DNA from: Monodelphis domestica
Taxonomy: Eukaryota > Chordata > Mammalia > Didelphimorphia > Didelphidae
Direction: 5' to 3'
Assembly: GCF_027887165.1 (NCBI RefSeq)
Contig: NC_077235.1
Location: 6,865,378-6,929,377, forward strand
Length of the DNA: 64,000 bases
Shown: positions 48,201 to 60,500 of the stretch, piece by piece
Position numbering within the stretch: the first letter of the stretch is position 1
How the letters are laid out: every line of letters starts with the position of its first letter
The notes under the pieces: model-generated
What the model saw: the letters and a program-made list of their open reading frames with translations, nothing else
The model's database searches: none
Told to the model about the DNA's origin: nothing
Program-made: the position numbers and the translations under genes

Positions 48201-51200
48201 GCATGAGGACACTGAAATTTCAACTCTACTACAGATTCTAAAAAGGGACCCGCTAGTGAACACCACATATGAAAACTTTTCAAAATGTGCCTAAGGAAAA
48301 AGAGTCTTTTGCCAGGATTACTTCCTGATGACAAACAACAATGATATATCACATTCCTCCTCGGATCTCCATGGCAGGCAAGCAGGCCTGCAGAAAATTG
48401 AGCCCCCCAAACAACTGAGGCTTAGACAGGAATCACTAATTACTCAGCAAGCTTAAAGCAGATTGAGAACTACATGTGTTGAATCTGGTTTTCTAAAATG
48501 ATGTTAAATGCCCTACATTTTTTGCAAGTCTTATAAACAAGCCAATTTAGCATGGAAGTGAATGTCACTGCTTGCTAAGAAGAAAAGGTCTGTCATGCAG
48601 GGAAAACTCGTAGTCTGAAACTCTGTCAAACACATGTATTCTTGAATCACAGAGATGCCTTATTCCCCACAGGCAACTCAGGTCCATTCCCCTCACCCCA
48701 ATCATGACTGGCCGCTCAGTTTAACAATACCTATTGTCACTCCTACTAAACATTTTCGAGAGGGGTCCTGGAGAAAAATAGGTACTTGGGTTGGGGAAAG
48801 GAAGATGAGACTGCTGGGCCAGTTCTTGACTTCTCCCATCTTTGTTCTAGCTTCCTAAATACAAAAAAGTTTTTGGGAGCAAAGTCATCACTCTCTATCA
48901 CATGAATTATCTGTTTGGGGACCGCCTTCCTGTCCCCAGCCACCCGTATGAATCTAAACGACATTATCAACTACTGGTTATATATGGGTTTATTTACAGG
49001 TGTGTCTTAGTGGCTCTGATTACACTGAAGTTCTGGCTAATGAGAAAGCTAGAATATCCAACTTAATATTTGTCAACAAACTTCTTCTCTTTGATTTATC
49101 AATGAGAACCTCAGTTTAAATTGTGAACTATAAGACAAAGGATGGATGAATACATGCAGGGGACAAAAAATTATTTTGTTTGATTAAACTGTTGATTATA
49201 ACTAAATATAACTAAATGTAGTTATATTTATATATAATATATAAAAAGAAAGATAACTAAATCAGTTGATTAAACTGCTGGCAATACAACTCAACAGTTT
49301 CAGGCTAATATACACTCTAGAAGGTAGATGATAAAATCATCAGAGGAGCAGCGAAGTTCAAAGTGGGAAAAGAACAGCGTAGCATAATGTCAAATGGTCC
49401 ACTCAACATTACCTGGGTTCAAGTGTTGCCACATATAGCAGCTGTGAGGTCACCTTTCAGTGAAGGTGACTTTGAAAAACCTTTTTTGTATCACAGACCA
49501 TTTTGGCAATCTGGTGAAGCCCATGGAACTCTGTTCAGATTAATGGATCTTTTTGATATTCATAAGTGAAGGAAGGGCTGATATTCAGTTAGAAGTTAGT
49601 GATAATTATTTTTTTCCATCCAAGGTTAAGGACCCCCTAAAATCTATGCAGAGACCCCCCCTTAACCTCAAGTTAAGACTCCCCTCCACTAAGTCACAGA
49701 CAGTTGCCAAAAGTGAAGTAAGGTGTCATACCAGTAGTTTCCCCACACCTTAAATTTGCTCCCCCCCATCAAAAAAAAAGTAGGGAGAGGAGAAGCCATG
49801 AACATTAGTGAGATAAAAGATAGGAAGAGAAAATAGCTTCACTTATTGCTAATTGTCTTCTTACCTCATCATGTTCATTTCCACTTGAATTCTTCCTTGA
49901 GGATTTATACTGCAAAACATTTGAAAAAGGAAAAGTGATGTTTTTCTCTGCCATACCATTCAATTCAAATCAAATGCAACAAAATTTGAAGATTTAAGTG
50001 CCCCAGAATTCCTATGTCTTTTCTAGTCTGGCCCACTGAATTTGGGGGCCAATAGATTGATTTCTATTTCAGGGTTTTCAAAACATTGCACCTATCAAAA
50101 GTATATGTCATTCTAAAAGAAGCTGTAACTCAGGAACCAATTTTGCAATGGCTACGTTTCTCTCCTAAACCAGCCCTAATGTTTCCCTTTGCTATCAGTG
50201 GTGTCATCATTCTCTGTCATCCATGCTTGAAAGCAAGCACTCATTGTCAACTCCTCTCTTTCCTTTCTCCCTTAGGCCCAATTTGGCCTAAACCTGTCAG
50301 TCCTTTTGTGTATCAGCTCTCAGATATGGATCTTCCCTTTTATTTCCATTGCCATGATCACATCTCAGAACCTCAGGATATAATGAGCCACTGTAACACC
50401 CTCCTCTTAAGCACAGTCCCTAATTCCAGCCTCTTCCACTACTAATTCATTCCACAGATCACTAGCAGATTCTAGAGAGCCAGCATGGCTCTACCATTAT
50501 ACAATGGCAGCCTTAGAATAAATGAAGACTTAGAACCAAATTCTACCCTAAACGTCTACTGTGGTCATAAACAACTCACTTAATTATCTCAGTCTCAGTT
50601 TCCTCACTGTAATAATGAGGATCCAAATAGCTCAAAGATAATAATGCAAACCTTAAAGCACAAGAGAAACTTCAGCTTTTCTTTCATATTCTTCCCTGAC
50701 TCCATCCTTCTGCTTAAGCTGCTGTCTCCTCCTTCTAAGTCCATCACCTGTTGCAAGCTTAGCTGCTTCTGCTTGGCTTTCCCCACACACTCCTGCCAAT
50801 GCTGATTTCCTTATTCCTTCTCTATGGGCCGTCCCCTATGTTGTCAGCACTTAAGCATAATAAACATTCTCTCTTTGGTTCCTGTTCCTTCACCTTGTTT
50901 CCCCAGGAAGACCAAGGTCCTAGAAGGCAGCAACAACGACTCCATGGCAATTCAATGAACAGAGTCTGGGACACAGTAGGTGCTCCCCCAAAAAACAACT
51001 TTAGTGAATTGACCTGCCTCTAAAATACAATAAAACTGTATTGTCACAACTTGAATAACTAAAATAGATGATGAAGTGGACCTCTCCCAAGCAAACCCTT
51101 TTTTCAAAAATGGAACAAATTAGGAATAAGTGGGATTGCAGGGGAACATGCTCAAGAGATTTAAAAGAACAAACTACTGTCGGCTACCTAGAAAAGCACC

Positions 51201-54200
51201 ATCAAAGCCTACATTTACAATAATGGTGTGGCTACGAGCACTGAAGGAAGTGGACTCTTTCAAGAAGCCAGAATTCTTTATTCTTTTGAATACAAAAGAA
51301 CAGGTGATGAGAGGTTTGGTGCTCTTTCTTTCATTAGGCCACTAGAGCTACTTTTTAAATCTGTTCAAAACCCAAGAAGGCTGAAAACCACTATGGTGGC
51401 TTCTGACCAAATTGAGCTCCCCTGTTTGCCCGGTCAGGATATGTTTATCTTGGTTACTATATCTTCAGTCTGGTTCTGCTAAAGCTCTGTTGGCCCTCCT
51501 AGCATTTCCCTGGGAGTTGGAACTTTCTGCTTGGCCAACAACTATTTAAGGAGCATTCACCTGGGGGGCAGCTAGATGGCTCAGTGGATTTAGAGCCAGG
51601 CGTAGAAGACCAGAGAAACTGGTATAAAATCTGGCCCCAGATACTTCCTGGTTGTGTGACCCTGGACAAGTCATTTAACCCCCACTCTTAGTCCTTACCA
51701 CTCTTCTGCCCTGGAACCAGTACACAATATTGATTCCAAGATGCACAGTAAGGGTTTTTTTAGGGATTCATCAGGTTCCCTTCTCTATACTGAAAAACAT
51801 GTCCCTTTTTCACACCAGCAGTCATCATTCCAGGGTCAGATGGTGGTGAGTAAAGGAATGTCATGCTCCTTTGGGGTTTGGGTTTCAGTTTTGGTCCAGT
51901 GTAAATAAGATGGCTTCCTGGATAAGCTGAGGAACTTAAACAGAGGAAGATTAGTAGAAAAATAAAGGCATGGCTCAAATGACAAAGTGTTGGTGAGTCA
52001 AAGGAATAAGCAGCCCCTTATTCGTGAACCCCTCTGCATGTATGCATGCCCAGGCTTCCTCCTGACATTGGATATCTTCATAAAAGTGTGCCCCAAGTGG
52101 GGTTCGGGGAAGGGGGTTCGGAGGGAGGATCTTTTATTCCTTTTCTTACTAAGCTATTTTACTTCATACCTTTGCTTTGAAAATTGTCGTCTGGGTGACT
52201 GGGGAAAAATATCTGTGGGAGCTCACTAGTTAGAGTACCCCGAATCTGGGGTGGCTTTTCTGAGGGCCCCATATACGAGGAGTCACATCTCAGGTGCTAT
52301 TATGTCATTTTTACAATTTTAGAAATAAATGGCTATTCATCAGGAGACAAGAAAATTCAGCTAAGGAAAAGGAAAGGCAACCGAGTAAAATGGAAAACAC
52401 TGGGTTTCAGGTCAGATGTCCTGGGTTCAAAAACTGCCTCTGTCATTTATGAGCTATGTGACTTCAGGCAAGTCACCAAATGTGTCAGGTCTTTAGATTT
52501 CTCATCAAATGGAGGGGAGGATGTTAAGTTAGGTAACCTGATACGGTGCTGTCCAGCTCTTAACTCAGGATCTCTGAACATGTCATTCACCTAATAATGT
52601 CATCTCCTTAAGTCCAGCAACTATTACAATAATCATAGAAGCATTATACCTTCAATCTAGAAAATACTGTGTGTCTAATTTGAATTCATTTAGGTACTTT
52701 AAAATAATAAAAGGCTCTAACATGCTCTGATGAGACACGTGCTAGTGTTTAAAAATCAAAATCAGACATTTTGATAATTCATCTTGGTCTACCTCCTTCA
52801 TCTAATGTGAATGGTAAAGTTTGGGTTTCAGATTCAGGTGAATCTATACAGAAGGAAGTTTGGTGGTTCAGTGGATTGAGAGTCAGGCCTAGAGACTGGA
52901 GGTCCTGGGTTCCAATTTGGCCTCAGACCCTTCCTAGCTGTGTGACCCTGGACAAGTCACTTGATCCCCACTGCCTAGCCCTTACCAGTCTTCTGCCTTA
53001 GAACCAATATACAGTATTGATTCTAAGTCAGAAGGTGAGGGGTTAAAAAATTTCAAATGTTAATAGCAAAATGCAGGTTGAGAAACCAGACCCATGGTCA
53101 GGTCAGTAGACCGTGTAAGCCACATTAATGTAAAAAGAAAGCTAGACCCAGTTGGCTTCAGCATGTTAGTCTAAAACTAATCCAAAGAATGTAAGCTTTC
53201 TCCCAAGAAAGTGTGAGCACCTGGAGGAAAGGTTCTATTGCTTGGGAGTTTGGGGTGCTGTTTTGGGGGTTTTGTCTTTGTAATATTTTTCTTTTTATTA
53301 TTTTAGGTTCCAAATTCTTTCCCTCCCTCCACTCTTCCCCACCCATTGAGCAGACAAGAAATATAATACACGTTATATATGTGAAGTTGTACAAGACATG
53401 TTTCCTCATTAACCAGGTTGTACAAAAAAAGGCAAGAAAAAGAAAAGAAGTTTACTAAAAGGCATATTGAGAAGGGCAAGAGCCCTACCTAGCAACGGGG
53501 AGAAGTCACAGAGGCTTCACTGCGGAGAGGGTAGCACTGAAGAAACATGTTACAAATGTGAATTGTGGAAGAGAAAGCACTTGATCTGAGGAAAATTTTT
53601 CACTAAATAACAGAATATATAACAGTGCTGGAAATCAGAGTCTCTAGAAGAATTTGGATGATCTGATAGACCCCTTACAAAGAGCCCACAAGGCCAGAGT
53701 TAGAATAACAAGCACTGCTTGTTTTCAATGTTGTCCAGTCCTCTTGATATGAGGGTATAGGTTTCCCTCTAGATACCCTAAACTCCAGAAGTGTTTTAGG
53801 TCAAAAGGGACATAAGAAATTCAGAAATTCCTTTCTAGGAGCATCAGCTCCCCCCTCCCCCTTGGACTTTCCCTTAGATCTCCAATTAACATAGATACCC
53901 ACCTCTCAGTTCCACTCCCGAGATAAGTATTTGGTGGTACCTAATCTAATCATCCTTTGAATTCCACAGATGATCTCTTATACCCCCAACCTCAATGAAT
54001 TACCTCATTCCTGATTCACCCCATCCCCCTTTTCTTATCCTGTAACTCCTGCTGTCAAAGGGGCATAAAACCCCTAAACCCCACCTCCTCGGGGAGGAAA
54101 TGTTCCACCTTCGCTTTTGAATGCGCACCTTTCAACATGGCTTCCAAATTAATAAATTTCTCTTTTTATTTTTAAGCTAAGATTTGGAGTCTTGTATTCT

Positions 54201-57200
54201 TGCAAAGGGTAACCTGTACTGAGCCTGTGGTTTCACCTCAACATTCTCCCACAACACACTCATTTTAGAGATGAGGAAACTAAGGCTCTGGGAAATGACT
54301 TTTCCCCCAATTCCAGCTTGCCAAATGGCAGAGTTGGAATTTGAACTCAGATCCTCTGACTCCCAGTCTAACACTCTTTCCAACGTACTACAATGTTAGC
54401 CAGTCTTCAAACTGCCTCAAGAAGACTACTGTAATGTTCACTCCCACTCCCACATGCATGTACTCACTCACACTCACTCTCACTCTCACTCTCACTCTCT
54501 CTCTCTGAATCTGCCATCAGATTGTCTTAAACAACTGATTATCTGATTATCACCATGTGGCAAACATTATTAGCAAAAAGGATGTGCAGGGTCAGCTTGT
54601 ATATTATTTTAAATTACATCAACTAACTTCCTGGATTACATTTTAGGGGCAAGAGCATTGGTTCCCTGAACTTATTCATACCTCCAGTTGAATTAACTTG
54701 TCTAGATCCCTGACAACTTTGTTTCATGGAACTCCCAAATTTATCTTTTATCCCCTGGGAACTTGCCTTCAGGGGAACTCTCAGATTGGCCTTTGTCCCG
54801 AATTACACAATAATCTATCAAGCACCCAATAAGAACCCTGACTAGGAGTTACCCTAACTGACAATAAAATCTTAAATACTCTTTTTGTCTTATAAGTTCC
54901 ACCCATTGTATCTAGGTCTCTCCCAAGTAGTTCCTTAGCCTCCTTGAAAGCCCATCAGTTGTCCTTCCTTTTCTTTATTCCCCAAAGGGTATATAAGACC
55001 CCAAGTTCTTCTGTTCCTTGGAATATTCCTATGATAGACATTCCTATTTGTGGTACATTTTCCTAGAGACCCAGAGCTTGGCTCTGTGTGGTGTATGTTT
55101 AGGACTGTGTGGTAGCCCTAGGAACTCTTGTCTTCCTTGTCTCAATTAAGGACTTGTTCTTTGTAACTGCTTTAGTGGTTCTGGGTTTTCCCAGGTTGAC
55201 ACTGCCTACCCCTAGGCACACAGAGTAGTCCTAGGAGAGCTGATCAACTCTAATCTGGCATTATTTGATGGCAATTTCCTCTGAAGAAGTATCTCTAGAT
55301 CCCACCCCCAAAGGTGGAAGTTGGGTCTCTTGCTGAAAAACTTCTTAGAATCATAACTATGAAAATGTGCTTGGTAAGAGATGGGAAAAGCATGAGAGCT
55401 TGATGGCCCAGAGTATTTATTTTGGTGAGGCATAAAGGAGCTCCCAGAAAAATTTCAACAAGTTACAAAAACAAAATAACTCCCAAAGAGGTATCAATCA
55501 GCATGCTAAGTGATTCTTCCACTTGGATCCAAATTCTCTCTCACTAGTACGAAAACTCAGTTTAATGAAATAGAAGTTCAGATCAAGTTCAATAACATAT
55601 ACTGTGAAAGACACTGGATGACTCTGGGATGTTTCGGGCAAAACCTGTGAATTGTCTAGAGTAGTCTCTTTGCAATGCACTTACAGTGCCATCTTGTGAC
55701 TAGTAGGGAGTTCTGCAAATCTCTCTGCTGACACCAAGTTAATCTAGTAAAGCATCACTAGATTTGCAGTCCATTCACTGGGAATTGGAGACAATTTGAC
55801 ACAAGCTGAGTTTCCTCTACAAGGGAAAAAAATGGGTCTTTAATGGAACTTCAGACTTTCAAACAATCTGAAGGAAAACAAAAGCAGGGTAGGAACTTTG
55901 AAATGCAAACACAAGAGTCAAGAGAAAACTAGAAAGGGACTGTTTGATAATTGGTGTTAAGATGAGGGGGTAGGGTAAGAAGAAGAGAAAAAAGTGGCTT
56001 GCAGAATCTCAATGTCCTCAAAGAGTGCTAAAGAAGTTAAATAAGATAAGCAAAGGACCAAGGGGCACATTATTGGTTCTATTCCGAAGGCTTTAAAGGT
56101 GGAAAAAGAGGAGGAAAAATGAACACAAACACATCAAACTCAACAAGCAAGGATGGAGTAATGTGGAGGGTAGGTCAAGAGGAAGGATAATATCAGGAAG
56201 CTAACAGCCACAAGCAAAACAAATTTCTTGATTCAGAAGGGGAGATTAAAAAGAAGAGAACTAAAATCTCAGGGACTATCAATCGATTGGAAAATGATTA
56301 AACAAACTGATTTTATGACTATAACTGAGCATTATCACATGGTAAGAGAATCCTGGGAGGTCTGAACTGATTGTGAAAACAGCAGTTCCAGAAGAACAAT
56401 TTAAATAAGGTCAACACTACCATTTAAAAAGAAAAAACAACTTTGAAAGACTTAGGTACTCTCAGTAACAAAGGGCAGAGTCATATTTCCACAGGACTTC
56501 TAATGAAACATGTTACCCATCTCCTGGCAGAGGTGATGAGCTCAAGGTAGAAAAGAGATGTTACCTTTTTCAACGTGGTCGCTATGGTAAGTCAATTTGC
56601 TTGACAAAGCTTATTTGTATAGATTTTCCCTCTTTCCCTTAGTAAGGGCAATTCTAGGAGCAAGAGGGTTTTGTAGACAGTGAATGCCTTCATATGGGGA
56701 AATCTTTAAAACCCTTTTAGCACTGATAAAAAAATCCAAGTCACTGGACTACTTGGGTTAGAGGTGGAACACCAGTCAGCTCTTTCTAAGTTAAAATAGG
56801 ATATCCTGTCTGCCCCTGCTCTAGGCCCCCCAGAATATAAAAAAGCCATTTACTTTATATGTACATGAATGGAAAGGAGTAGCTTCAGGTGTTTTAACTC
56901 AAATTTTTGGACCTGTTCAACATCCAGTTGCTTATTACTTGGCCCAGCTGAACCCAGTAGCTTCAGAAGCACCATCATGTCTTAGAGGCATAGCTGCCAC
57001 ACCTTTATTAGTAACTAAATCTCCTGATTTAGTATTGAGATGCCCACTAACAATAATGTGTCCACATGAAATCAAAGCATTGTTGCTAAGGCATAGAACA
57101 CAGACATTTTCTGACCAAAGACTCGCAAGATACGAAGTAGCCTTATTAGGCAATGAAAATATCACCTAATACTAACGAAACAGTATTAAGCTTGGCTCAC

Positions 57201-57518
57201 CAACAGGTACCTAAAATTCTGTCAAACTGCCTGGTTCCCCCTGAAACATCATCATCCTGGGAGACAGACTCTATATAAAAGCCCATTAATGGGGAAAATT
57301 GCCTTTTGACAAAAGTGTCTGTCCCAGGTCCTACTAACTATCCACGAGGACCATCAGAGATGAAAGAATGGATATGAATCCACAGGTCTCACCCAACCTT
57401 GAAACAGACAGCCCTACCTCTTGCAGTATACTTCACCCCATCAAGACCAAGGAAAAAGAAACTGAAAATAAATACTTCAGTCTGTTTCAATATCATCTGG
57501 GCCTTCTACCTTCTAGAG

Positions 57519-57550
<32 letters not shown>

Positions 57551-60500
57551 TATGTATGCATGCATGCATATGTGATCAGAGCTCTGTCGTTTCAAGGCTG
57601 ATGATTTCATCTATGTGCTTCTGCCCCTCCTCTACCTTTTCCCCCAAGAACCCTGGGTGCTGGCTTTGTACTTTTGAATCTCCTGAAGGAGAATATCACT
57701 GAGGGAAATTATCAAGAGTTTCAAAGCAGTAAGTGTGAGAGGGGTCCTGTATCTCCACTCTCCTGGCATAAGTAACTCCGTCTTTAACCTAGCCTTGATT
57801 TCAATGTGAAGTCACCTGCACACTCTTCCGATATCCCACTGGACCCTTTTGCTCTCCCTCCAGTCCCCATCTGGTAGCCATAGAACAACAAAATTGCCTC
57901 ACTTCTCCTGAAGTCAGCAGCAGGACATGACTGACTGTCTTCCATCTTTTTTTTGCTTCCTATACTGTATCTAGAGTATCCCATAAATCTTAGGGAATTT
58001 TGAAGTTTTAATGCCTCAAAATGCTCTAAGGCCTTTAGAACACCATGTATATTGGTACGAAATTGTATTCAGAATTCATGGTCAGACAATGGAATGCTCT
58101 TAATCAACTGATCTCTCCCTACCCTGACTTATAATAATAAAGACCCTCTACCTGATATGTACCCAAAGTTTGTGAACTGTGGTTCTTTTGCCATGACATG
58201 GCTAATTTTCAAAATTACTTTGATTCTATTAGACATTACCGGATCACAGATCAATACTACATTCTGCAAGAAAGTTCTTGAGATAAAACATTTAATTTTG
58301 TCAGTCTGTCCTACTGTAAAGCAGTTACATTTACAAGAGCAATGACAAGATGGAGAGTAATCATTACAAAGCACATTAAAAAAACGAGATACCTTGAAAT
58401 ATTCTTTTCTAATTTGTTTGCTTCTCCTCCTTTCTTCATTCTGCCAAATTATAGGTGGAGTTTCAGGCCACTGCTGTTCATCAGCTGGATCTTTCTGGTT
58501 TCCTAAAGGCTATAATAAAACAATGTCTTTTAACTATGTAAATTAGCACTTAGTGAGGAATATAACCACAATTTAATTTCATCTTTACCTGCCATGTGAA
58601 GGGTGACAATGCAGAATTTACTTCATCTGCCAAGACACTAAAAATTAAACACATCTTAATTTGTTAATATGTTTGGAAGTCTCTTTAGGTGCATATTTTG
58701 TAAACACACGTTTCATCATTTAGTCACCATTTTTATGACAGGAATTTTCTTTTGTTGAATATATTCTTACAGAAATTTACTAGGGCCTACCTTCGAATTT
58801 GATTTGGTAAAATCTGTACTGCCATAAATACCTCACGAGTTCACAATAAATGATGCTCTCCAGGAACCACCCATTGGGCCAGGTAAGCAATTCTAAACTA
58901 AGAGCTATCTGCAGTGAGAGACAGAGATACAAAGCAGATAAGAAGCCAGGCACAAGAATGGCATCCGAGTTCTCCTCTGCCCTCACAGACAAGTAGCTTA
59001 GCCTCCATCGGCCCAGGCAACTCCTCAATGACCCCTGAGTTATTGACTGACAGAGAGAAGAGGGAGATTTCAAGCAGCAAGTTCCTTGCATTGATGAACT
59101 CACAGGCCTATTGTGACCATGAAGAACTCCATGCCAAGCACTTCCCTAGCTAGTCACTTGGGGGACAAACACCAAAACTTTTGTGCTCAGGAGGAAGGCT
59201 CCAGAGGAGTTTTTTGGGGGGAAGGGTTAAAGGAAAAGGAGACTACCTCGTGCCTTCCAGAGGAGATAGGGTTTATAGGAAAGAACAGACTTGAAGAGAG
59301 AGAAGGGAAAGGAAGGAAAATGTGGCTGCGGCTCCAGAAATAGCATTTTGAAAGAAAGGGGAGAGGGGGTGTACTTGGCTGTACCAAGTCTAACTACTAC
59401 TCAAATAAATACCTCAGCCCCCAAAGCATAAAACTGATACCAAAGTTTTAGGTTCTCAAGTGAAAATTTAGGCAAAGGGGGGATCTTCCCCTACTTTTAA
59501 GAAACCAATGGTGTTTTGAAATGTCGTAAGGACCAAAGGAGATTTTTACAGTGCCTAGCACAGAGTCTGGCACAGAGTTGGTGCTATATAAATGCTAGCT
59601 ATTATGCATTTTGCTTATTTAATTGTTTTTAAGTCATGCCAGACTCTTGAAGACACCATTTGGGGTTTTCTTGGCAGACACTGGAACAGTTTTGCCATTT
59701 CCTTCTCCAGCTCATTTTACAGATGAGGAAACTGAGGCAAACAGGGTTAAGTGACTTGCCCAGGGTCTCACAGCTAGTAAGTGTTTGAGGCCAAATTTGA
59801 ACTCAGGAAGATGAGCCTTCCTGACTCCAGAACCCACACTCTATCCACTGAGCCACTTAGCTGCCCTAGCTACAATAATTATTATCATCATTATTATTTA
59901 AAATGAGAGATCACTTAACAACTACACATCTGTCCCTTAATAAAGAGGCTTCACCAAGCCAGTCGCTTACTCTTCTATTCCATTTTGTAAACTCTGCATA
60001 GAATAACAAACCCCAAAAGCAAACAATCAGAAAAGGCCAAAATTTCAGTGTCCAAAGACCACATTAAAACAAATAGTGGCACCAGTAATTTTGGCTAGAA
60101 ATTACATTATTTGCATTCTGACAATTCCACATATGATAAAATTAATTTTACTATCTAATCTATGAATAACTACATAAATGTTCATTGTACCCCCCCCATC
60201 CACAGAAGGGGTTCTTAATCTAGAGTCCAGGGGAACTTTTAAAAATATTTTAATAACTATATTTCAGTATAATTTATTTCCTTGCATGCATTTTACTCTA
60301 TGCAGGTAAAATGTTATTCTGAAAAAGGAGTCCATGGAACACTGGGCCTGGATTCAGAAGACCTGGGTTCAGATTTTACCTCAGATCCAGATTTTGTGGG
60401 TTCAAATCCTACCTCAAAAGATGACTCCTCAGTTTAAGTCTTAACCCCCTACTAAATTTCTTGATCTATAAAATGAAAGAACAGACACTGCTCAATTACC

